Shown here: piece after piece, positions 9,001-18,314 of the stretch
Layout of the letters: each line of letters opens with the position of its first letter
Position numbering within the stretch: the first letter of the stretch is position 1
Assembly: GCA_942490705.1 (NCBI GenBank)
Contig: CALNXY010000012.1
Coordinates: 124,001 to 188,000 of the forward strand
Length of the DNA stretch: 64,000 nucleotides
Source of the DNA: JAGRCP01 sp942490705
GTDB lineage: Bacteria; Chloroflexota; Anaerolineae; Caldilineales; Caldilineaceae
Direction: 5' to 3'
Notes under the pieces: generated by a model
What the model was told of the DNA's origin: nothing
Databases searched by the model: none
What the model saw: only the letters and a program-made list of their open reading frames with translations
Translations under genes and position numbers: made by a program

Positions 9001-10030
9001 CAATGACCTTACCTTATCCTACCTGGAAATTCGGGCAGGAGTATGGCGCCGCCAAAGCAACATCATCCCCTCGATTTCCGCAACTGCACAGACTGCAATC
9101 GGTCTGTTCTGATTGGACGAATTTCGACGCCCAAAAGTTACGGCTGATTCGACCTCGTTTGGGGTCAAACTGTGGATCAAGACAGCCCGTTTCCAGGAAT
9201 CTCGGCAGGGCAAAACGGTTGCCATCTTGCGCAATCGTGCCAGGCGAGATTCCGTCCATATGGAACTGCTTGCATGAAAGGGCCTCATGTTACTTTGTTT
9301 TCGGCGCAACCTGCCTACGTTGAGCTTGCGTTCGTCAAGTATATCGAGCAAAACGTCGCTTTCATGCGCAGGCTATCATACCGACGCCAGGTCGCGTCGA
9401 TTCCCGTTGCACCATACATCACACTACTGATGACTCTATAGTAACTCAGATTGTTCCCTTCCACCCAGTTGCGATCAAGATTTGCGGTACTGTTAGGTTT
9501 CGTTCGAAATGGGGCTGCGCATGGAATTCAACCCGGCTTGTGCGTGAATCCAGCCAGATCTTACTTTGGTCAGCAACGCCCGGCGCTACTATTGAATCGA
9601 ATGCTGCGGCAAACTGGAAAAAATCTTAGGACAACGAAAGGAAATAACTGTCCGCACGTCCCCGGCACGCACCAGAACAGGCTCAGCTACCAGAGTGCTG
9701 CTGGTGCGTGCCGGGGACGTTTATTATTCTGGGCCGGCCTTAGCTGCCTACGGGGCCTTACCCATTCTGAACAGAAACAATGCGAAGGATCGAGATTGAC
9801 CAGACGATAAAGGTTGTGATCGGCGTGATAGACAACTTGCCACGATTTTCTGGCATTTTTTCCAGTCAATAGGCGATTATGTGTGAGCGAATTGATTTAT
9901 AATGATGCTTTCGCATGACACAATATAGGCAGACGACGTTCGGCTTTAACTTGGGCGTTGGTAAATTGCAGAAGCAGGAACGGCTACGTTTTAAAAAGCA
10001 GACAAAGCGGAAGGGTGAGGTGCTTACGGC
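9001..10030. other. Divergent intergenic region of about 1 kb
   Basis: Separates the minus-strand pseudokinase series from the plus-strand sugar genes. Small open frames on both strands look random. It contains a perfect 20-bp inverted repeat (9656-9720, listed separately) and an AT-rich segment just before rfbF with TATAAT at 9898-9903, a possible -10 box without a good -35. It presumably carries promoters for both directions. Confidence 0.45.
9656..9720. repeat. Perfect 20-bp inverted repeat of the CCCCGGCAC family
   Basis: Arms 9656-9675 and 9701-9720 are exact complements (ACGTCCCCGGCACGC...) around a 25-base loop. The element at 37404-37468 shares the ACG-CCCCGGCAC core, so this is probably a dispersed palindromic repeat rather than a gene-specific terminator. 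Confidence 0.7.
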
Positions 10031-10804
10031 ATGAAGGTTGCAATTTTAGCGGGCGGCAAAGGCTCGCGTTTGGCGGAGGAGACTTCGGTAAAGCCAAAAC
10101 CGATGGTTGAAATCGGCGGCAAACCGATCCTGTGGCACATCATGCGCCACTATTCCCACTTTGGGTTTAATAATTTCGTGATTGGTTTGGGCTATCTGGG
10201 CGAAGTGATCAAGCGCTACATGGTGGATTACGCGTCATTGAACAGCAATCTGAGCGTTAATCTGAAGTCGGGCGAAATCACCATGAACGGTGGCTATAAG
10301 CCTGACTGGAACGTAGATCTCATCGATACTGGCCAGGATACCATGACCGGCGGCCGCATCAAGCGTCTGGCTCCCTATTTGGGCGGCGAAACCTTCATGC
10401 TTACCTGGGGCGATGGCGTGGCCGACGTCAACTTAAATGAGCTGCTGGATTTCCACAAGCGCCACGGCAAGCTCTGCACCCTGACGGCGGTGCGCCCGCC
10501 TGCCCGCTACGGCTACATGGATTTTGAGGGCGATCGCGTGACAGAGTTTCAAGAGAAGCCCCAGTTGGCTGAAGGCTGGGTAAATGGCGCTTTCTTCGTT
10601 TGCGAGCCTCAAGTCTTCGACTATATCGAGGGCGATGAGACTATGTGGGAACATGCGCCACTGGAAAATCTCGCCAGGGACGGTCAGCTCATGGCCTACA
10701 AGCATAATTCATTCTGGCAGTGCATGGACACCCTGCGCGAAAAGCATATTCTTGAGCAATATTGGCAATCGGGCAACGCGCCCTGGAAACTTTGGGAGGA
10801 ATAA
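10031..10804 (+). CDS. rfbF: Glucose-1-phosphate cytidylyltransferase
   Basis: 257 residues, the normal length for RfbF/DdhA. It makes CDP-glucose from CTP and glucose-1-phosphate in the cytoplasm, the entry to CDP-linked deoxy or branched sugars. Seen: the nucleotidyltransferase signature AGGKGSRLAEETSVKPKPM (residues 7-25), EIGGKPILWHIM, TWGDGVADVN and the family end MDTLREKHILEQYW..GNAPWKLW. ATG at 10031 is preceded by a purine-rich AGGGTGAGG. It is first in a plus-strand sugar operon; the next gene begins 3 bases after its stop. The phosphohexomutase at 57607 could feed it. No CDP-glucose 4,6-dehydratase is seen nearby, so the fate of CDP-glucose is open. Confidence 0.95.
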   Translation: MKVAILAGGKGSRLAEETSVKPKPMVEIGGKPILWHIMRHYSHFGFNNFVIGLGYLGEVIKRYMVDYASLNSNLSVNLKSGEITMNGGYKPDWNVDLIDTGQDTMTGGRIKRLAPYLGGETFMLTWGDGVADVNLNELLDFHKRHGKLCTLTAVRPPARYGYMDFEGDRVTEFQEKPQLAEGWVNGAFFVCEPQVFDYIEGDETMWEHAPLENLARDGQLMAYKHNSFWQCMDTLREKHILEQYWQSGNAPWKLWEE

Positions 10805-10806
10805 TC

Positions 10807-11847
10807 ATGCGAGTTTTGGTAACCGGCCACAATGGCTATATTGGCACCGTTTTGACCCCACTGCTGATGGAAGCGGGCCACGAAGTCCACGGCCTGGACA
10901 GTAATCTCTTCGCAGGCTGCACATTTGGCGATGGCGTGCCCGTCATTCCCGAAACGCTCAAGGACGTGCGTGATGTTGACGTCCGCGATTTTGAAGGCTA
11001 CGATGCCGTGCTTCACCTGGCCGGTCTCTCCAACGATCCATTGGGCGACCTCAATCCCGGCTTGACCGATGAGATCAACTGGAAGGCGTCGGTCAAGGTC
11101 GCTGAGTTGGCCAAGCAGGCTGGCGTTGAGCGCTACGTCTTTGCCTCGTCATGCAGCAACTATGGCGCACAGGGCGACGCACCCGTCGATGAGACCGCCA
11201 CCCTCAACCCGGTGACGCCCTATGGCGTCTCCAAGGTGCGGGTCGAGCAGGATGTGTCCAAGCTGGCCGATGACGATTTTACGCCGGTCTTCCTGCGTAA
11301 CGCCACTGCCTATGGCGTTTCGCCCCGCCTGCGTTTTGATCTGGTCCTCAATAATCTTACTGCTTGGGCGTACACGACGGGCTTGGTCTACCTCAAGAGC
11401 GACGGCACGCCCTGGCGGCCGATCGTGCATATTGAAGACATCTCGCGCGCCTTCCTGGCCGCGATGGAAGCCCCCAAAGAGGCGGTCCACAATCAGGCAA
11501 TCAACGTGGGGCGAACGGCCGAGAACTATCGGATCCGTGAACTGGCTGAGATCATTGTCGAAGTCGTGCCGGGCAGCCGCCTCGAGTTTGCGCCGGACGC
11601 GGGGCCAGATACGCGCAACTACCGCGTTGATTGCAGCAAGATCGAGCAAGTGCTGCCTGCGTTCCAGCCCCAGTGGGATGCACGCAAGGGCGCCATCGAA
11701 TGCTACGAGACCTACAAGCAGGTTGGTCTCAAACTGGAAGATTTCGAGGGCGAACGCTATCGCCGCATCCTCCATTTGAAGAAGCTGATGGCCGATGGCA
11801 AGGTCGGCCCGGATCTGCGTCCAGCCTCATTGGCTGTCGGCGCCTAG
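10807..11847 (+). CDS. NAD-dependent sugar epimerase/dehydratase (extended SDR)
   Basis: 346 residues from ATG 10807, with GGGAGGAAT as ribosome binding site inside the end of rfbF. An extended SDR fold: NAD loop VLVTGHNGYIGTVL (residues 3-16), DVRDFEGYDAVLHLAGLS, the serine region FASSCSNYG and the catalytic pair in TPYGVSKVRVE (Tyr..Lys). It acts on a nucleotide sugar, probably CDP- or dTDP-linked, supplied with the adjacent cytidylyltransferase. The following methyltransferases suggest a pathway to a C-methylated (branched) deoxysugar. The exact reaction (4-reduction, epimerisation or dehydration) cannot be read from the sequence. Confidence 0.85.
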   Translation: MRVLVTGHNGYIGTVLTPLLMEAGHEVHGLDSNLFAGCTFGDGVPVIPETLKDVRDVDVRDFEGYDAVLHLAGLSNDPLGDLNPGLTDEINWKASVKVAELAKQAGVERYVFASSCSNYGAQGDAPVDETATLNPVTPYGVSKVRVEQDVSKLADDDFTPVFLRNATAYGVSPRLRFDLVLNNLTAWAYTTGLVYLKSDGTPWRPIVHIEDISRAFLAAMEAPKEAVHNQAINVGRTAENYRIRELAEIIVEVVPGSRLEFAPDAGPDTRNYRVDCSKIEQVLPAFQPQWDARKGAIECYETYKQVGLKLEDFEGERYRRILHLKKLMADGKVGPDLRPASLAVGA

Positions 11848-11862
11848 CCCCAACAATGCGTA

Positions 11863-11895
11863 GCGTAGAGACGTTGCATTGCAATGTCTCTACGC
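11863..11895. repeat. Short palindromic repeat GTAGAGACGTTGC type
   Basis: A 14-bp stem (one G-U pair) with a 5-base loop, 15 bases after the SDR stop. Palindromes with a GTAGAGAC core are, from general knowledge, frequent intergenic repeats in several bacterial groups. There is no T-run; it may act as an operon processing hairpin. Confidence 0.55.
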
Positions 11896-11939
11896 GTGCA
11901 CCATCAATGCTTACTTAAGATTTCAAGGGTTCACACGAA

Positions 11940-13211
11940 ATGACAACCATTAATCAAGAGTCGGTCGCGACCAAAATCTGGACCGATGAAACGACCTGCC
12001 GCTCGTGCGGATCGAGCAACCTGGAGACGATTATCGCCTTTGGTTCGACGCCCCTGGCCGATCGCCTGCTCACCGCCGATCAGCTTGATCAGCCCGAATA
12101 CGCGGCTGATCTCACGCTGACTTTTTGCCACGATTGTTCGCTGGCGCAGATTGTTGAGACGGTCGACCCCGAGATTCTATTTTACGCAGAGTATCCTTAT
12201 TTTTCCTCGGTTTCCCCTTCGCTTATGCGTCATTTCCGCGAAAGCGCCCTCGACATTTTGGCCGAACGCGATCTGAATGAAGACAGTCTGGTCGTTGAGG
12301 CTGCCAGCAACGACGGCTACATGTTGCGCAACTTCGTTGAGGCCGGCGTCCCGGTGCTCGGCATTGACCCGGCCAAGGCGCCGGCTCAGAAGGCGCAAGA
12401 GAGCGGCATCCCGACCATGATTACCTTCTTCGGCAGTGATTTGGCCGAGCAGTTGGTAAGTGAAGGGAAGCAGGCGGATGTCTTCCTGGGCAACAACGTG
12501 CTGGCCCACGTGCCGGATTTGAACGGCTTCGTCGCCGGCATTGCCACGATCCTCAAAGAGAGTGGCGTGGCGGTCATTGAGGCCCCCTATGTCGTCGACC
12601 TTGTCGATCACGGTGAGTTTGACACGATCTACCATCAGCACCTCAATTACTATTCGGTGACCGCGCTCGACAAGCTTTTCCGCCGTCACGGTCTCTATCT
12701 CAACAGAATCAAGCGCGTCCCGATTCACGGCGGCTCCCTGCGTCTCTTCGTAGAGCCGGTGGAGGATGTCCAGGAATCGGTGACCGATTTGCTGGCCATG
12801 GAAGCTGAGCGCAAGGTCGATGCCATCGACTTCTATCGCGACTTCGCAGCACGGGTCGAAAGTATCAAGGTTGGTTTGCTCGCCATTTTGGATGAGCTGA
12901 AAGCTGAGGGTAAATCCATCGTCGGCTATGGCGCGGCGGCCAAGGCGACGACGCTGCTGGCCTATTGCGGCGTAGATCAGGAGTACCTGGACTACGTGCT
13001 GGACCTGAATCCGTACAAGCACGGCCGCTACATGGGCGCAAACCATTTTGAGATCTTTCCGCCCGAAAAGCTCCTGAAAGATCAGCCCGACTATGTGCTG
13101 ATTTTGGCCTGGAATTTTGCCAAGGAGATCATGGCCCAGCAGGACGAGTATCGCCAGCAGGGCGGACGCTTCATCGTCCCGATCCCAACGCCTGAGATTG
13201 TCGCAGGCTGA
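11940..13211 (+). CDS. SAM-dependent sugar C-methyltransferase with zinc-binding N-domain
   Basis: 423 residues. Layout as in the TylC3/NovU-type C-methyltransferases: an N-terminal zinc ribbon (CRSCGSSNLE...FCHDCSLAQ, two CxxC pairs at about 20-65), a central SAM-binding fold with the family's unusual loop VVEAASNDGYMLRNF, HYHQHLNYYSV-like residues (YHQHLNYYSVTAL), and a C-terminal Rossmann-like domain (SIVGYGAAAKATTLLAYCG..YVLDLNPYKHGRYMG). It probably methylates C3 of a 4-keto nucleotide sugar made by the preceding genes. ATG 11940 follows TTTCAAGGGTTCACACGAA, a weak site. Confidence 0.88.
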   Translation: MTTINQESVATKIWTDETTCRSCGSSNLETIIAFGSTPLADRLLTADQLDQPEYAADLTLTFCHDCSLAQIVETVDPEILFYAEYPYFSSVSPSLMRHFRESALDILAERDLNEDSLVVEAASNDGYMLRNFVEAGVPVLGIDPAKAPAQKAQESGIPTMITFFGSDLAEQLVSEGKQADVFLGNNVLAHVPDLNGFVAGIATILKESGVAVIEAPYVVDLVDHGEFDTIYHQHLNYYSVTALDKLFRRHGLYLNRIKRVPIHGGSLRLFVEPVEDVQESVTDLLAMEAERKVDAIDFYRDFAARVESIKVGLLAILDELKAEGKSIVGYGAAAKATTLLAYCGVDQEYLDYVLDLNPYKHGRYMGANHFEIFPPEKLLKDQPDYVLILAWNFAKEIMAQQDEYRQQGGRFIVPIPTPEIVAG

Positions 13212-13236
13212 TTGATTTGTAAAGAGCGTAGCCGTG

Positions 13237-13271
13237 CAGAGGTCGGACTTTTCAAAAAAGTCCGACCTCTG
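13237..13271. repeat. 16-bp hairpin between the two methyltransferase genes
   Basis: CAGAGGTCGGACTTTT pairs perfectly with its complement across a 3-base loop. It ends about 36 bases before the next start codon. A within-operon position argues against a full terminator. Similar AGGTCGGACTTT palindromes are, as far as I know, a dispersed repeat type. Confidence 0.6.
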
Positions 13272-13307
13272 TGTTGCGGCTTGCAGTGTTTTCGAAAGGA
13301 ATGATTG

Positions 13308-14564
13308 ATGACAGTATTGAATACTGCCGCCGGCACGCCATTGAATGACGCCCCGGCGATTGAGGGAGCGGCGGGCGAAAAGACGCTGGCTGTGACCTGC
13401 CCCAACTGCGGCCATGATGGCATGCGCCACATCTACGAGATGACAGGCGCACCGGTGCACAGCGTGCTGCTCATGCAGACGCGCGAGGAGGCAATTGCCT
13501 ATCCTCAGGGTGAGATTCAACTGGGCTATTGTCCACGGTGCGGTTTTGTCAGCAATGTCGCCTTTGAGCCCGAACTGCACGAGTACTCGCAGAAGTACGA
13601 ATCGACCCAGGCCTATTCGCCTACGTTCAATAAATTTCATCGTGCCTTGGCCCAACGTATGATCGACCGCTACGGGTTGCGCGGCCGGCGGGTCGTTGAG
13701 ATTGGCTGCGGGCAAGGGGAATTCCTGGCCTTGCTCAGCGAATTGGGCGACATTGAAGGAATCGGCTTTGATCCGGCCTACGACGGCCGCGTGCCTGAAG
13801 CCGCCAATGACCCCAATCTCACGTTTATTGCCGATTTTTATTCAGAGAAATATACTGACTACACGGGCGACTTCGTCTGCTGCAAGATGACGTTGGAGCA
13901 CATCCCTGACACCGCCCGCTTCATGCGCACGGTACGTCGCTCAATCGGCGACCGTCCTGAAACGCGCGTCTTCTTTCAGATCCCCAGCGCATCCTATGTC
14001 CTGCGTGACCTGGCCTTTTGGGACATTTACTATGAACACTGCACCTACTTTACGCCGGCGTCTTTGCGCTATCTCTTTGAGGATAGCGGCTTCGAAGTGC
14101 TGGATGTGGCTACGGAATATGACGATCAGTATTTGATGATTGAGTGCAAGCCGGTCGGGCCGGATCACGGCGTTACGGCGGCCATCCACGCTGAGCTATT
14201 GGCTGAGACCGAGCGGGACGTAGCCTATTTTGAAGACAACGTCATGGTCAAGCGCGGCTACTGGCGCAAGCGTCTGGACGATGCCAAAGCGGCCGATCAG
14301 CGTGTGGTCATCTGGGGGTCCGGGTCGAAGGGCGTGGCGTTCCTAACCACGCTGTCGATTGGCGATGAGGTGGGATACGCCGTCGACATCAACCCCAACA
14401 AACATGGCACCTTTATGGCCGGCTCGGGACATGAGATTGTCGGTCCTGATTTCCTGGCTGACTACCAACCCGACTTGGTCATCGTCATGAATCCGATCTA
14501 CGTTCCTGAAATCCAGCGCGACCTCGATCGCCTGGGCGTCGAGGCGGAGCTGGTAACGGTGTAG
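13308..14564 (+). CDS. SAM-dependent methyltransferase, sugar C-methyltransferase-like
   Basis: 418 residues from ATG 13308 (GAAAGGA 8 bases upstream). It has the same overall plan as the preceding gene but is a distinct subfamily: zinc ribbon CPNCGHDGMRH...GYCPRCGFVSN, SAM loop VVEIGCGQGEFLALL, CCKMTLEHIPD, DIYYEHCTYFTPASLRYLFEDSGF, then the C-terminal domain VVIWGSGSKGVAFLTTL..YAVDINPNKHGTFMAGSG. It is closely similar along its whole length to the gene at 55878, so the window carries a paralogous pair. Role: methylation of a nucleotide-activated sugar in the cytoplasm, substrate not predictable. Confidence 0.85.
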   Translation: MTVLNTAAGTPLNDAPAIEGAAGEKTLAVTCPNCGHDGMRHIYEMTGAPVHSVLLMQTREEAIAYPQGEIQLGYCPRCGFVSNVAFEPELHEYSQKYESTQAYSPTFNKFHRALAQRMIDRYGLRGRRVVEIGCGQGEFLALLSELGDIEGIGFDPAYDGRVPEAANDPNLTFIADFYSEKYTDYTGDFVCCKMTLEHIPDTARFMRTVRRSIGDRPETRVFFQIPSASYVLRDLAFWDIYYEHCTYFTPASLRYLFEDSGFEVLDVATEYDDQYLMIECKPVGPDHGVTAAIHAELLAETERDVAYFEDNVMVKRGYWRKRLDDAKAADQRVVIWGSGSKGVAFLTTLSIGDEVGYAVDINPNKHGTFMAGSGHEIVGPDFLADYQPDLVIVMNPIYVPEIQRDLDRLGVEAELVTV

Positions 14565-14622
14565 CATGAATGCACGGCGAGACGACGCGCTGGCCTTGCA
14601 GGAAAACAGAGGAGAAATCGGT

Positions 14623-15363
14623 ATGAATGTGTTGGTGACGGGTGGGGCCGGCTATATCGGCAGTCATACGTGTGTTGAACTGCTGGAGGCCGGGCACGAC
14701 GTGGCAGTGATGGACAATCTCAGCAACAGCAAGATCGAGTCTCTGCGCCGCGTGGAGGAGATTACCGGTCGAACGCTGGTCTTTGAACAGTTGGATCTAC
14801 TCGATCGTCAGGGACTAACCGATCTTTTCGCTGCCAATGCATTTGACGCGGTGATTCACTTTGCCGGGTTGAAGGCTGTCGGTGAATCTGTCGAGATGCC
14901 GTTGACCTATTACCGCAACAACGTGACGGGAACGATCAACCTCTTGGAGATCATGGGCGCGTACGGCTGTAAGCGCTTGGTCTTCAGCTCCTCTGCCACC
15001 GTCTACGGCGAATCGGATGTTGTGCCCTTGCATGAGGATCTTCCGCTTTCGGCCACCAACCCGTATGGCCGCTCGAAGCTCATGATTGAGGACATCTTAC
15101 GCGATCTCTACCGCGCTGATTCTGACTGGGACATCGCCATTCTGCGCTACTTCAACCCCGTAGGCGCCCACCCTAGCGGCTGTATTGGCGAAGATCCCAA
15201 CGGCATCCCCAATAACCTCTTCCCCTACATCACGCAGGTGGCGGTCGGCAAACGACCCCAACTCGCCGTGTATGGCGCTGACTACGCCACGCCGGACGGC
15301 ACGGGCGTTCGCGACTATATTCACGTGATCGATCTGGCCGTTGGGCCATCTGAAAGCGCTTGA
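14623..15363 (+). CDS. galE: UDP-glucose 4-epimerase, N-terminal frame of a frameshifted gene
   Basis: ATG 14623 has GAGGAG 9 bases upstream; a longer frame from 14566 lacks a good site. Seen: NAD loop VLVTGGAGYIGSHTCVELLEAG, FAGLKAVGESVEMPLTYYRNN, FSSSATVYGES, NPYGRSKLMIEDILRD (catalytic Tyr and Lys) and LRYFNPVGAHPSGCIGEDPNGIPNNL, all characteristic of GalE, which interconverts UDP-glucose and UDP-galactose (or the HexNAc pair). At about 15341 one extra base (GTTGGGCCAT for GTGGGCCAT) throws the frame after YIHVIDLAVG and it stops at 15363. The missing end is intact in the next frame (15341-15658), so the true gene is 14623-15658, about 345 residues. Confidence 0.93.
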   Translation: MNVLVTGGAGYIGSHTCVELLEAGHDVAVMDNLSNSKIESLRRVEEITGRTLVFEQLDLLDRQGLTDLFAANAFDAVIHFAGLKAVGESVEMPLTYYRNNVTGTINLLEIMGAYGCKRLVFSSSATVYGESDVVPLHEDLPLSATNPYGRSKLMIEDILRDLYRADSDWDIAILRYFNPVGAHPSGCIGEDPNGIPNNLFPYITQVAVGKRPQLAVYGADYATPDGTGVRDYIHVIDLAVGPSESA

Positions 15364-15658
15364 CAAGCTGATGGAGGGGCCAGGGTTGGTTACCTACAAT
15401 CTGGGCACCGGTCGCGGCAGTAGCGTGCTGGAGGTCATCCGTGCGTTTGAGCAGGCATCCGGCCGGAGCGTACCCTATGAGGTGGTTGCCCGTCGTGCAG
15501 GCGACGTGGCCACATCCTATGCTGACCCAGCCAATGCGGAGCGAGAGTTGGATTGGCGCGCCACGCGTACGCTCGACATGATGTGTGCTGATTCCTGGCG
15601 TTGGCAAGCCAATAACCCAAATGGGTATGAAGTGGAAGCGACAACTCCCCTCGGCTAG
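15341..15658 (+). CDS. galE: C-terminal part of GalE in the shifted frame
   Basis: Continues the epimerase: GHLKALDKL, VTYNLGTGRGSSVLEV, RRAGDVATSYADPANAERELDW, the normal GalE ending. Translated alone it would be inactive because it lacks the NAD site and catalytic residues. The best explanation is a one-base insertion in the sequence or in the gene at about 15341. Confidence 0.85.
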   Translation: MGHLKALDKLMEGPGLVTYNLGTGRGSSVLEVIRAFEQASGRSVPYEVVARRAGDVATSYADPANAERELDWRATRTLDMMCADSWRWQANNPNGYEVEATTPLG

Positions 15659-15864
15659 GCCAGATCGTACGCACTATCTGGTCATTGCACACTGCCGTCC
15701 GCCCCGCCCATATGCAGCTGGTTCTCTACGTCGAAACCCCGGCGAAGCCGGCTTGCTCTTGCGTGCCGCGCGGAGCAAAATAGCCGCCGTATGCGTTAGA
15801 CAAGGGAATGCAGGCCTATCGGATCCAATACCACTCAGGCTTCTAAAGAGAGCAGGCAGGTACC

Positions 15865-17977
15865 ATGCAGCGTCTTCAAACGCTCAGATTTGCTGGGGCA
15901 TTACTCTTTGGCTTTTTCTTGATCACTAGCGGCTCTGCTACAGCTCAGACCGACGCAGGGCCCGATATCCTCCTGCCCTTAATCCAGACGGCGCCGGCGA
16001 CCATTAGTAGTCTTGTCGCCGTGGATGACGTTTATGAAACCGCGACGGGGACGCCACTGGCGGTTACGGCCGCCAATGGCGTCCTTGCCAATGATACGCC
16101 GGACGGCCCGGATGCGCTCCAGGCTTTGCTGGCAGTTGATGTAGAAAATGGCACGCTGACCCTGGCTGCTGACGGTTCGTTTCTCTATACGCCTTCCCCT
16201 AACTTCAGCGGACAGGATCGCTTCGTCTATCAGGCAACCGATGGCGCCAGGATGTCGGAGCCGGCAACTGTTACTCTAAACGTAGGAGACGGAGCGGAGG
16301 CGCCAATTGCCCGGGGCGACCGTTACCAGGTAGCGAGCGGAACGAAATTGGTCGTGACCACGACGAATGGCGTGTTGGCAAATGACGTATCAAGTGGGCA
16401 GCGCTCCTTGCAGGCCGTGTTGGCGGATGACGTGCGCCATGGGGTCCTGGACCTGGCTGCAGATGGATCCTTCACGTATACGCCGGATTCCCCTTTTAGT
16501 GGTGAAGATCGCTTTCGCTATCGAGCCAGCGATGGTTCTCTGATGTCCAACATCGCGACGGTCACCCTTGAGGTCAGTTCTTCGGAGCCTATAAATCGCG
16601 CTCCGAAGATCGTGACCGGTGTCGTTGCGTTTACAAAACAGGTGCTGGACGATGCCGCTGATGAAACCCATTCGGTTGTCGCAGCCGATCTGGATAATGA
16701 CGGCGACATGGACGCCGCAGCGACAGACTATCTTGATGGGGCCGTTTTTTGGTACGAAAACAATGGCGCCGGTAACTTCATCGTGAAGACGCTGGATGCT
16801 GATCTGGAAGGGGCCTATCCATCCCATGTGGCAGATGTGGACCAGGACGGTGATGTGGATGTCTTTGCTGCCGGCTATCTTGGCGATGTCTATGCCTGGT
16901 ATCGCAACGATGGCGGTGCGAATTTTACGCGCGTGGATATCGACACGACAGTTGATGGACCCCATGCCCTGATTACGGAAGACTTGGATCAGGATGGCGA
17001 TGTAGACCTTCTTACGGCCAATCAGGACGCCGGCGAAGTCGCCTGGTATGAGAACGACGGCGCCAACAGTTTTGCCAAGCGGATGGTTGACGACAATGCG
17101 CTTGGGGCCAAACGCGTTGGGGCTGCGGATATCGACAGCGACGGGGACGTGGATCTCATTGCGGCCAGCTTCGACAGCGATGAGGTTGCCTGGTATAAAA
17201 ATGACGGTAGCCAAAACTTCACGAAATTCGTGATTACAGAGGTTGCCGATGGTGCGTACTATGTCGCTGCTGCGGATCTCGATGGCGACGGTGACATGGA
17301 TATCCTGTCGGCCAGTCAACTGAATAACAAGATTTGGTGGTATCGCAACGATGGCGCCGAAAATTTTACCACGCTCGTGGTGGATGCCGATTCGCCAGGC
17401 GCCCGCAGTGTACTGGTTGCCGATGTGGATCAGGACGGCGATGTGGACGCGATTGGTACGAGCGTAGTCTACGATAGCGTCTCGTGGTATGAGAACGACG
17501 GGCGCGGTAATTTCACCGAACGCACCATCGACCTAGACGCCGACGGCGCCTACGGCATTTTTGCCGTGGACATGGACTATGACGGCGACGTGGATGTGCT
17601 GTCGGCTGCCCGCGACGCGTACGAGGTTGCCCTGTATACGCATTTCCGGGCGCATTCGGTGACAGTTAGCGAGGGCGGCGCGTTGACGATTAATGCCGGA
17701 CTCCTGCAAACTCTCGATGAAGACAACGAACCTGCCGAATTGATTTACACAGTCATGGATGCGCCCGATTCTGGTCAGCTGCGGCTGGTGAACAGCGTGT
17801 TGGCCGCTGGTGACAACGTTTACCCAAGCAGACGTCAATCAAGGTGCGCTGAGCTATGTCCACAGCGGCGGCGGCAGCGGTCAAGACGGCTTTTCGTTCA
17901 CGGTCGAAGACGGCAGCAATAACGTTCAGCCCGCCGGCGGTCTCTTCACGATTCTCGTTGCGCCATCCGATCCATGA
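15865..17977 (+). CDS. Secreted cadherin/FG-GAP repeat protein, frameshifted near its end
   Basis: The signal peptide is residues 1-29 (FAGALLFGFFLITSGSATAQ). Just after it comes PDILLPLIQTAP, the same L-P-L-I motif that other proteins here carry at the C terminus. Two cadherin/VCBS-like domains follow (GVLANDTPDGPDAL..YTPSPNFSGQDRFVYQATDG; YTPDSPFSGEDRFRYRASDG). About eight FG-GAP/VCBS blades come next, each with a calcium-loop DxDxDGDxD (DLDNDGDMDAA, DVDQDGDVDVF, DLDQDGDVDLL) and an AWYRNDG/WYENDG strand, predicting a beta-propeller. A third cadherin-like domain is broken near 17815 by one extra base: the reading frame stops at 17922, but the other frame gives TFTQADVNQGALSYVHSGGGSGQDG and ends at 17977. 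Surface binding protein by inference; no enzyme motif. Confidence 0.82.
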
Positions 17978-18022
17978 TCCATAGAAACAGTGTCGAGTAT
18001 TCTGCTCTTGAGTAGGTGCTTA

Positions 18023-18074
18023 ACCAATCACAAAGCCGGGGCGAATCACGATTCGCCCCGGCTTTGTGATTGGT
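18023..18074. terminator. Long perfect hairpin after the FG-GAP gene
   Basis: A 24-bp stem (18023-18046 with 18051-18074, AATCACAAAGCCGGGGCGAAT core) with a 4-base loop, 46 bases after the stop at 17977. No clear T-run follows on either strand, so termination is likely but not certain; it could equally be a dispersed palindrome. Confidence 0.55.
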
Positions 18075-18192
18075 ATGGAAATTAGTTTGGAGAAGCGCGA
18101 AGGATCGCACAAAAACGGACGATTAAACCATTGCAGCCACATAGATCCATTATTGTCTGCACGGCATGATCATTAACGGGTATCAGCTCACG

Positions 18193-18226
18193 TAACCGTC
18201 ATTATTGTCCTAACCGTCATTATTGT
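18193..18226. promoter_or_regulatory. Direct repeat TAACCGTCATTATTGT x2, candidate operator
   Basis: Two exact 16-base copies (18193-18208 and 18211-18226) separated by CC, centred about 105 bases before the glycosylphosphotransferase start. An 18-base period and location in the leader suggest tandem binding sites for a regulator of polysaccharide initiation. The remaining 18075-18314 holds no gene. Confidence 0.4.
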
Positions 18227-18314
18227 ACGAATCGTCTAGCGCATCGCAGCCCAATTGCTGACTCCCTTTTGAAAGCCATTCGGCAAATTATCTAAGCATT
18301 TGAAGGAGATGGGC

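Noticed and set aside
9451..9810. 119-residue plus-strand frame in the 1-kb spacer
   Set aside because: It crosses the 20-bp inverted repeat and has no start signal or family similarity.
12177..13715. 512-residue minus-strand frame across two methyltransferase genes
   Set aside because: Spans two well-supported plus-strand genes and the hairpin between them; its translation has no family features.
16390..17319. 309-residue minus-strand frame
   Set aside because: Shadow of the FG-GAP repeats; the plus-strand frame shows regular DxDxDG loops.
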